A stretch of 64,000 nt of DNA. Source: Actinopolyspora biskrensis (GTDB taxonomy: Bacteria; Actinomycetota; Actinomycetes; Mycobacteriales; Pseudonocardiaceae). Shown here one piece after another: positions 58,240 through 64,000 of the stretch. The notes under the pieces are model-generated. The model made no database searches. It saw nothing but the letters and a program-made list of their open reading frames with translations, and had not been told where the DNA came from. A program made the translations under genes and the position numbers. Every line of letters starts with the position of its first letter. Positions within the stretch are counted from its first letter, which is position 1. The stretch is from NCBI RefSeq assembly GCF_013408175.1, contig NZ_JACBYW010000001.1, positions 744,001 to 808,000 on the forward strand, written 5' to 3'.

Positions 58240-60111
58240 ATGGGCGCGCTGATGTGGTCGCTCGTCGCGGTGCCGCTGGGTTCCGGGGCGGTGCTGGGCT
58301 GCACCGGTCGCCGCGGCGACCGGGTCGCTCCCGCGGTGGGCGTCGTCACGGCCCTGGTGACGCTGGCGCTGGCCGCGGCCGCGGCCGTGCTGCGCCCGGC
58401 CGCGTCGGCGCCGCTGTTCAGCGGGATCGGGGCGGGGCTGGCCGTCGACGGGCTCTCGGCGGTCCTCGTGGTCACCACCGCCGCGGTGACGCTGTTCGTG
58501 CTGCTGTTCGCCGCCGACGGCGCCGGCTCCGCCCGGTCGGGGGCGCGGTTCACCGGGCTGATGCTGCTGTTCTCCGGGGCGATGCTGGTCACCGTCACCG
58601 CCACCGGGCTGGCGCCGCTGCTGATGGGCTGGGAGGTCATGGGCGCGACGAGCTGGGCCCTGATCGGGTACTGGTGGCGCGAGCCGGACCGGGTGCGCGC
58701 GGCCGACGTGGCGTTCCTGACCACCCGCGCCGCCGATCTCGGGCTGTACCTGGCGGCCGGGGCGTCCCTGGCGGGCGGGGTCGCTTCCCTCGCGCTGGTG
58801 GAACTGCCCGGCGCGGCCGCTCCGTGGCTGGACCTGGTCACCGCCGGAGTCGTGGTGGCCGCGCTGGGCAAGTCCGCGCAGCTTCCGTTGCACTTCTGGC
58901 TCTCGCGCGCGATGGAGGGCCCGAGTCCGGTGTCGGCGCTGCTGCACTCGGCGACGATGGTCGCCGCCGGGGCGTACCTGCTGCTGCGGCTGCGGCCGTT
59001 GCTGGTCGCCTCCGGCTGGGGCGAGCCGGTGGTGGCCTGGACGGGTGCGGCCACGGCGGTGGTGCTCGGCCTGGTCGCCGTGGCCCAGTCCGATCTCAAG
59101 CAGTTGCTGGCCGCCTCCACCTCCGCCCAGGTCGGCTTCGCGGTGCTGGCCGCCGGTGCGGGAGGGGTGGCGGGCGGTGCGATGCACCTGGTCGCGCACG
59201 CGGCCACCAAGTCGGCGCTGTTGTTGGCCGCGGGCGCGTGGTTGACCGCGCTGGGGACCAAGGCGCTGCCCGGGTTGCGCGGTGCCGCGCGCCGGTACTC
59301 GCTGGTCGGGGTGACGTTCACGATCGCCGCCGCCGCTCTGGCCGGGGTTCCGCCGCTGTCGCTGTGGGTGACCAAGGACGAGGTGCTCGCCGCCGCCCTG
59401 CGGGAGAGCCCCGGGCTCTACGCCGCGGGGCTGGCTGCCGCGGTGGTGGCCGCGGTCTACAGCGCCAAGGCGGCCTGGTTCGCGTGGCGGCCGCGGCCGG
59501 AGGACGCCGCTGCCGGGTGGGACACCGAGGGCACCGGCGTCCGCGAGGTCTCGGCGGGCGCGCGGTCGGCGCTGGTCGTGCTGGCCGGGTCCGCGGGCCT
59601 GCTCGGGCTGCTGGGGCTCGCGCCGGTGGCGCACGCCGTGCGGTCCCTCGTCGGGGCGGAGGACGCGGCCGCACCGGGGGCGTGGGAACCGGTGCTCTCC
59701 GCGCTGCTGGCGCTCGCCGCCGCCTCCGCGGCTTGGTGGTGGGGCGACCGGCCGCTGCCGGTTCCGGCGGTGGTGGGCCGCTCGCTGCGGGGGTGGTTGC
59801 ACCTCGAACGCGGCGCCGAGCTGCTCGTGGTGCGGCCGGTGACGGCCCTGGCCCGGGCGCTGGCGGCCTTCGACGACCGGGTGCTGCATCGGGCCGTGCT
59901 GGCCGTGCCCGTCGCCGGATCGCGGTTGGCGCGGCTGGTCGACCGCGGCGCCGAGGTCCCGATCGATGGGGTGGTGCGCCTCGTGGCTCGGGCCGCCGGT
60001 GGGCTGGGCGCGCTCGCGCGTCGCCCGCAGACCGGCCAGCTGCACCAGTACTACGCCCAGGCCGCCGTGGTGCTGGCCGTGCTGGCCCTGTTCCTCGTGT
60101 TCGTGAGGTAG
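58240..60111 (+). CDS. nuoL: NADH-quinone oxidoreductase subunit L-like antiporter subunit
   Basis: This is a 623-residue Mrp-type proton-channel subunit. LLMGWEVMGATSWALIGYWW contains the channel glutamate. GKSAQLPLHFWLSRAMEGPSPVSALLHSATMV has the broken-helix lysine and histidine, and HAATKSALLLAAGAW carries the second lysine. It is close to the usual 610-650 residues. The C-terminal segment is amphipathic, like the lateral helix of NuoL. ATG 58240 is preferred over GTG 58234 for ribosome-binding-site spacing. Confidence 0.95.
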   Translation: MGALMWSLVAVPLGSGAVLGCTGRRGDRVAPAVGVVTALVTLALAAAAAVLRPAASAPLFSGIGAGLAVDGLSAVLVVTTAAVTLFVLLFAADGAGSARSGARFTGLMLLFSGAMLVTVTATGLAPLLMGWEVMGATSWALIGYWWREPDRVRAADVAFLTTRAADLGLYLAAGASLAGGVASLALVELPGAAAPWLDLVTAGVVVAALGKSAQLPLHFWLSRAMEGPSPVSALLHSATMVAAGAYLLLRLRPLLVASGWGEPVVAWTGAATAVVLGLVAVAQSDLKQLLAASTSAQVGFAVLAAGAGGVAGGAMHLVAHAATKSALLLAAGAWLTALGTKALPGLRGAARRYSLVGVTFTIAAAALAGVPPLSLWVTKDEVLAAALRESPGLYAAGLAAAVVAAVYSAKAAWFAWRPRPEDAAAGWDTEGTGVREVSAGARSALVVLAGSAGLLGLLGLAPVAHAVRSLVGAEDAAAPGAWEPVLSALLALAAASAAWWWGDRPLPVPAVVGRSLRGWLHLERGAELLVVRPVTALARALAAFDDRVLHRAVLAVPVAGSRLARLVDRGAEVPIDGVVRLVARAAGGLGALARRPQTGQLHQYYAQAAVVLAVLALFLVFVR

Positions 60112-60114
60112 CCC

Positions 60115-61620
60115 GTGCTGTCACTGATCGTGTTCCTGCCCCTGGCGGCGGCCGCGGTGCTGGCCGCGGTGCCGCCCTCCGCCGGCCGCCGGGTGTTCAC
60201 GGGCGGCTGGGTGGCCGTGGCCGCGGTCGATCTCGTCCTGGTGGTGGCTGCCTGGAGCGGCTACGACGCCGGGGGCGGGCTGGACTACGAGCAGCGGCTG
60301 CCCTGGATGCCCAGCGCCGGGGTGAGCTACCACGTCGGCCTCGACGGGCTCTCGCTGCCGCTGGTGGCCGTGACCGCGGTGCTGTTCCTGGCGTGCGCGG
60401 TCCACTCGCTGCGCCGGACCGACCGGGTGAAGAGCTTCGTGCTGCTGTTCCTGTTCCTGCAGACGGTGAGCCTGGGGCTGTTCACCGCTCTGGACCTGAT
60501 CCTGTTCTTCGTCTACTTCGACCTGTCCATCGTGGGCATGTACTTCGTCATCGCCCGCTGGGGGCACGGCGAGGCGCGGCGCTCGGCGCTGACGTTCTTC
60601 CTGTACACCTTCGTCGGCTCGCTGGCGTTGCTGCTGGGGTTCATCGGCCTGTACCTGTCCGCCGAGCCCCACACCTTCGACATCGTGGAGATAGCCCGGG
60701 CCGACCCGCTGGCGGGCAGTGGTGCCCGCGGCGCGCTGGTGCTGCTCGCCATCGGGGTCGGCCTGGCGGTGAAGACCCCGACCGTTCCGTTCCACACCTG
60801 GCTGCCGCCGGCGCACACCGACGCCCCCGCGGCCGGGTCGGCGATCCTGGCCGGAGTGCTGCTGAAGATGGGCACCTACGGGTTCGTGCGCGTGGCGATG
60901 CCGCTGCTGCCCGCCGTCTGGCGCCAGTACGCCGCGGTGGTCGTGGTCCTGGGGGTGGTCTCGGTGCTCTACGGCGCGCTGGTCGCGCTGGCCCAGGAGG
61001 ACTTCAAGCGCATGGTCGCCTACACCTCCGTCAACCACATGGGTTATGTGGTCCTGGCCGTCGGGGCGGCCGGGCTCGTCGCGGGCAGCGACGAGCAGGC
61101 CCGTTCCCTGGCGGTGGTCGGCGCGGTGACCCAGATGGTCAGCCACGGACTGCTGACCGGTGCGCTGTTCCTGCTCGCCGGGGTGCTGCACGACCGGGCG
61201 GGCAGTTACGACATGAACGCCTATTCCGGCCTGGCCGGACCCGCTCCCGTCTTCGCCGCGGTGACCGGGCTCGTCGTGTTCGCCTCCCTCGGCCTGCCGG
61301 GCTTTTCCGGGTTCGTCGCCGAGTTCCAGATCTTCACCGGCAGCTTGGCCTCGGCGACGATCGCCACGGCCTTGGCGCTGCTGGGGATCCTGATCACGGC
61401 GGGCCTGCTGCTGCGGGCGCTGCACCGGGTCTTCCTCGGCCGGCTCCGCCTTCCCGGTGCGCCCGGTGCCGCCGGTGGTTTCACCGACCTGCGGCCGAGC
61501 GAGGCGGTCTCGATCGTACCCCTGCTGGCGCTGGCCGTGGTCATCGGTGTGCTCCCGCGCTTCCTGCTGGACGTGGTCGAACCCGCGGCGAGCGCGCTGG
61601 TCGGGGTGGTCGCGCGATGA
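60115..61620 (+). CDS. nuoM: NADH-quinone oxidoreductase subunit M-like antiporter subunit
   Basis: This 501-residue protein has about fourteen helices. VGLDGLSLPLVAVTAVLFL is followed by FVYFDLSIVGMYFVIARWG (channel acidic residue), VKTPTVPFHTWLPPAHTDAPAAGSAILAGVLLKMGTYGF (lysine pair) and AQEDFKRMVAYTSVNHMGYV. All are typical of proton-translocating NuoM. It begins at GTG 60115, three bases after the nuoL stop, and overlaps nuoN by ATGA. Confidence 0.95.
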   Translation: MLSLIVFLPLAAAAVLAAVPPSAGRRVFTGGWVAVAAVDLVLVVAAWSGYDAGGGLDYEQRLPWMPSAGVSYHVGLDGLSLPLVAVTAVLFLACAVHSLRRTDRVKSFVLLFLFLQTVSLGLFTALDLILFFVYFDLSIVGMYFVIARWGHGEARRSALTFFLYTFVGSLALLLGFIGLYLSAEPHTFDIVEIARADPLAGSGARGALVLLAIGVGLAVKTPTVPFHTWLPPAHTDAPAAGSAILAGVLLKMGTYGFVRVAMPLLPAVWRQYAAVVVVLGVVSVLYGALVALAQEDFKRMVAYTSVNHMGYVVLAVGAAGLVAGSDEQARSLAVVGAVTQMVSHGLLTGALFLLAGVLHDRAGSYDMNAYSGLAGPAPVFAAVTGLVVFASLGLPGFSGFVAEFQIFTGSLASATIATALALLGILITAGLLLRALHRVFLGRLRLPGAPGAAGGFTDLRPSEAVSIVPLLALAVVIGVLPRFLLDVVEPAASALVGVVAR

Positions 61621-63044
61621 GCGCGGAACTCGCGGCGCTGCTTCCCGAGCTCGCCCTGGCCGCCGGCGCCGTCTGCGGGCTCCTGCTGGGGTCCTGGCTG
61701 CCCCGGTACCGGCAGTGGCCGGTGCGGCTGCTGGCCGCGCTGGCCTGCCTCGTCGGTCTGGTCACCACCGCCTCGGCGGTGGGCACCGCCCCGCGACTGG
61801 TTTTCGGCGGCAGTTACGCGGTGGACACCGCCACGAACGCCGGGCGGTTCGTCGTGCTCGCCGCCACCCTGCTGACGATCTGCCTGTCCGTCGGGGCCGT
61901 CGGCGCGCACCACCGGGAGACCGAGTTCCACGTCCTGGTGCTGCTGGCGGCGCTGGGAACGGTCGTGCTCGTCGGTGCCTGCGATCTGCTGCTGCTGTTC
62001 GCGGGCTACCTGCTGGCCTCGGTTCCGCTCTACGCGCTGGCCGGGTTCGGCAAGGACTCGCCGGGGACCGAGGCCGCGCTGAAGTACTACCTCGTGGGGG
62101 CGCTGCTGGGCGTGACCACGCTCGCCGGCATCACCGTCCTCTACGGAGCCGGCCGGTCCACGGGGTACGCGACCCTGGCCCAGACCCTGCCCGCCGGGCC
62201 GCGGTCCGCTGTCGCGGTCGGGTTCGTGGCGGTGCTGGCGGGGCTGCTGTTCAAGTCCGGTGCCGTGCCCGGGCACTTCTGGATTCCCGACGTCGCCGAA
62301 GGGGCGAGCGCCCCGGTGGCCGCGTTCGTGACGACGGTGCCCAAGGTCGGCGGGTTGGTCGCGGTCCACCGGCTGGTGACCGCGGTGCTGCCCGCGGTGG
62401 AGGTGAACTGGCCGCTGCTGCTGGCCGTGCTGGCCGCGGTCTCGATGAGCCTGGGCAACCTGGCGGCGTTCTTCCAGGACGACGTCCGCCGCCTGCTGGC
62501 CTACTCCACCGTCAGCCAGGTCGGCTACCTCCTGCTCGCCCCCGTGGTGGCCACCGGCAGCGCCCTCGCCCTGCCGAGCCTGCTGTTCTACCTCGGCGCG
62601 TACGCGGTGACCAACCTCGGCGCGTTCGCGGTCGTGGCGGAGCTGCCCCGCGCTCGGAGACCGGACGACTACCGCGGCCTGGCCCGGCGCCACCCCGGGA
62701 TGGCGGCGGTCCTCGTCCTCTGCCTGCTCGGTCTGGTCGGCACGCCGCCCACCGCCGTGTTCCTCGGCAAGCTCGAGGTGCTCAGCGCCGCCGTCGACGG
62801 CGGCTACGCCTGGCTGGCCGTGTTCGCCGTGGTCAACACCGTCGCCAGTCTCTTCTACTACCTGCGCTGGATCGCCCCCGCCTTGCTGCGCCCCGAGCCG
62901 GAGCGGGGGGAGCGCGAGGACGTGCTCGCCCCCGCCGGGAGCTGGTCGGCTCTGGGCGCCTACGCGGCCGGAGCGGCCTCGCTGGGGCTCGGACTGGCGG
63001 GGGGAGCGGTGCTTCCGCTGGTGAGCGGGCCGCTGCTGCCGTGA
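61617..63044 (+). CDS. nuoN: NADH-quinone oxidoreductase subunit N-like antiporter subunit
   Basis: This is a 475-residue third antiporter-like subunit. LLLLFAGYLLASVPLYAL, LLFKSGAVPGHFWIPDVAEGASAPVAAFVTTVPKVGG and FFQDDVRRLLAYSTVSQVGYLLL show the conserved lysines and broken helices. The operon ends here, followed by a terminator hairpin. All ion-translocating subunits of complex I are therefore intact although the electron-input modules are absent from this locus. Confidence 0.95.
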   Translation: MSAELAALLPELALAAGAVCGLLLGSWLPRYRQWPVRLLAALACLVGLVTTASAVGTAPRLVFGGSYAVDTATNAGRFVVLAATLLTICLSVGAVGAHHRETEFHVLVLLAALGTVVLVGACDLLLLFAGYLLASVPLYALAGFGKDSPGTEAALKYYLVGALLGVTTLAGITVLYGAGRSTGYATLAQTLPAGPRSAVAVGFVAVLAGLLFKSGAVPGHFWIPDVAEGASAPVAAFVTTVPKVGGLVAVHRLVTAVLPAVEVNWPLLLAVLAAVSMSLGNLAAFFQDDVRRLLAYSTVSQVGYLLLAPVVATGSALALPSLLFYLGAYAVTNLGAFAVVAELPRARRPDDYRGLARRHPGMAAVLVLCLLGLVGTPPTAVFLGKLEVLSAAVDGGYAWLAVFAVVNTVASLFYYLRWIAPALLRPEPERGEREDVLAPAGSWSALGAYAAGAASLGLGLAGGAVLPLVSGPLLP

Positions 63045-63084
63045 GGAGGTCCCGGGGAGGGCGTCCCACGTGCCCGCGCATGCG

Positions 63085-63118
63085 CCACGCCCCCGACCTC
63101 GTCGGGCCGGGGGCGTGG
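63085..63118. terminator. Bidirectional terminator-like hairpin
   Basis: CCACGCCCCCG (63085-63095) pairs perfectly with CGGGGGCGTGG (63108-63118) over 11 bases with a 12-base loop. It lies between the convergent nuoN and DUF397 genes. There is no U tract. Confidence 0.6.
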
Positions 63119-63132
63119 TCGTGGTGGGTGCT

Positions 63133-63324
63133 TCACTCGAAGCGGTCGGTTTTCACCGCGTCGAGGAAGGCCTGCCACTGCTGCCGGTCGGCGGTGAAGT
63201 AGCCGAGCGAGCGGTCCTTGGTGTCGCGCACCGCCGCACCGTCACCGACCCGGCCGACCTCGACGCAGTGCGAGTGCTGGTTCGAGCGGCTGGACTTTCG
63301 CCATCCTCGGGGGTGTACCGTCAT
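63133..63324 (-). CDS. DUF397 protein
   Basis: This is a 63-residue DUF397 protein: WRKSSRSNQHSHCVEVGRVGDGAAVRDTKDRSLGYFTADRQQWQAFLDAVKTDRFE. Family hallmarks are WRKSS-S, the CVEV strand and VRDSK/F. In actinomycetes these small proteins pair with a DUF5753 HTH regulator and modulate it, as in abaA/WhiJ-type systems. The ATG overlaps the stop of the upstream regulator gene (ATGA). The partner lies directly upstream. Confidence 0.95.
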   Translation of the reverse strand: MTVHPRGWRKSSRSNQHSHCVEVGRVGDGAAVRDTKDRSLGYFTADRQQWQAFLDAVKTDRFE

Positions 63325-64000
63325 TTCTGGTTGTCCTCCAACTCCGTTGCGATACTGGCGATGAGCTCCGCCGAGTCCTCTGGACTCATCGCCACGTCAC
63401 GGAGGTTAGTCGCTGCGTCGTGGTACGCCTCGATCTCCCCGGGGCTGCTGAGAAACGCGTCGGAACGCAGGTGTTCCACGTGTACGACCGGGGCTGCTTT
63501 GGCGAACTCGAACAGCAGGAAGTGACCTGCGTGCGCCGGTGTCCAGTAGCCGGTTCTGCTGGGGACCACTCGCATGGTCACGTTGTCGAGTTCGGCCATC
63601 TTGATGAGGTGTCGCAGCTGGTCGGCCATGATTTCCGCGCTGCCTATCGGCTCGCGTAGCGCCCATTCACCGATGTACGAGTAAAGCTGTGGGGCGTTGC
63701 GTCGTGTCAGCACATCGCGGCGGCCGACGCGCATGGTGACCTGTGCTTCGAGCTCTTCGGGCGGTGTTCCTCCCGCCATGACTGCTCGTGCGTAGTCGGC
63801 GGTTTGCAGTGGTCCCGGAATCATGATCGGGGAGACGTCGATGATCGAGGTGGCTGTTCGCTCGAACTCGATCAGCGTGGTCAGGTCCTGATTCACCGAG
63901 CGGGTTTTCGGCTTGATCCAGTTCGATTCGTCTGTCGCATCGCGGGCCATTGTCGCGAGTCTGTCGCGTTCGGACTCAGAGGCTCCGTACGTCGTGAGCA
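63321..64000 (-). CDS. HTH/DUF5753 regulator, C-terminal part (runs off the window)
   Basis: The visible part is the DUF5753 domain: IIDVSPIMIPGPLQTADYARAVM, QVTMRVGRRDVLTRRNAPQLYSYIGEWALREPIG, MADQLRHLIKMAELDNVTMRVVPSRTGY and HFLLFEFAKAAPVVHVEHLRS. The frame continues upstream past 63950 (LTTYGASESERDRLATMARDATDES) to the window edge. The N-terminal XRE-type HTH therefore lies outside and the gene is incomplete here. It forms a regulator pair with the DUF397 gene. Typical length is about 280 residues. Confidence 0.9.
   Translation of the reverse strand, partial: LTTYGASESERDRLATMARDATDESNWIKPKTRSVNQDLTTLIEFERTATSIIDVSPIMIPGPLQTADYARAVMAGGTPPEELEAQVTMRVGRRDVLTRRNAPQLYSYIGEWALREPIGSAEIMADQLRHLIKMAELDNVTMRVVPSRTGYWTPAHAGHFLLFEFAKAAPVVHVEHLRSDAFLSSPGEIEAYHDAATNLRDVAMSPEDSAELIASIATELEDNQK

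Noticed and set aside
58254-63044. Very long forward frame (about 1596 codons) through the nuo genes
   Set aside because: Most of it is an arginine/glycine-rich shadow of nuoL and nuoM. Only its last part is the real nuoN.

Overview
The window is high-GC actinobacterial chromosome. Codon use is strongly G/C-ending, GTG and TTG starts are common, and many genes overlap by 1-10 bases. Marker families are DUF397/DUF5753 pairs, geosmin synthase, family 2B encapsulins, an LCP protein and a GT87 mannosyltransferase-like protein. A member of the Pseudonocardiales (Saccharopolyspora/Actinopolyspora-like) is my best guess; this is inference, because no rRNA or tRNA is present. No CRISPR array was seen.

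Layout. (1) 0.8-6.4 kb: a cytochrome P450, an MFS exporter with a divergent TetR regulator, a GT87 membrane glycosyltransferase and a small unknown protein. (2) 6.7-9.9 kb: a large Tat-exported beta-propeller/amidohydrolase fusion. (3) 10.1-18.0 kb: a terpene nanocompartment locus. A type I IPP isomerase is divergent from encapsulin shell A (family 2B), a two-domain geosmin synthase, encapsulin shell B, a decayed IS200/IS605-TnpB element and a polyprenyl (farnesyl) diphosphate synthase. The synthase carries two copies of a [10 protein letters not shown] motif, one in its linker and one in its tail, that look like shell-targeting tags. shellA and the synthase each carry one early TTA codon.

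(4) 18.2-19.1 kb: ureidoglycine aminohydrolase (purine/allantoin catabolism). (5) 19.8-28.0 kb: a probable small-molecule cluster with an O-methyltransferase, an MFS exporter, a GT4 glycosyltransferase, a HAD phosphatase, a DUF6308-like protein, a GTP cyclohydrolase II-RibD reductase fusion and a two-propeller WD40 protein. GTP cyclohydrolase II, a RibD-type enzyme, a WD-repeat protein and a methyltransferase together recall toxoflavin-type azapteridine pathways. (6) 28-35 kb: relics (5'-truncated CbxX/EccA-like ATPase, IS3-family transposase), a methyltransferase, a YwaF-like membrane protein and two CNNM/CorC proteins.

(7) 35-46 kb: DUF2252, Spo0M, HtpX, DedA, LCP, a TetR regulator with a second C-terminal HTH divergent from a P450, DUF4389 and DUF418 proteins. 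(8) 47-52.6 kb: a NarL-type two-component system, DUF2278, and a MarR/SDR pair with matching palindromic operators. (9) 52.8-54.0 kb: a frameshifted Cmx/CmrA-type MFS pseudogene. (10) 54.7-63.0 kb: a reduced complex I operon (nuoA, a cysteine-poor NuoB/D-like fusion, nuoH, J, K, L, M, N) with no NADH or Fe-S module. (11) A DUF397/DUF5753 pair runs off the right end.

The two most interesting systems are the double-shell geosmin encapsulin locus and the GTP-derived cluster. The membrane-arm-only complex I comes next.
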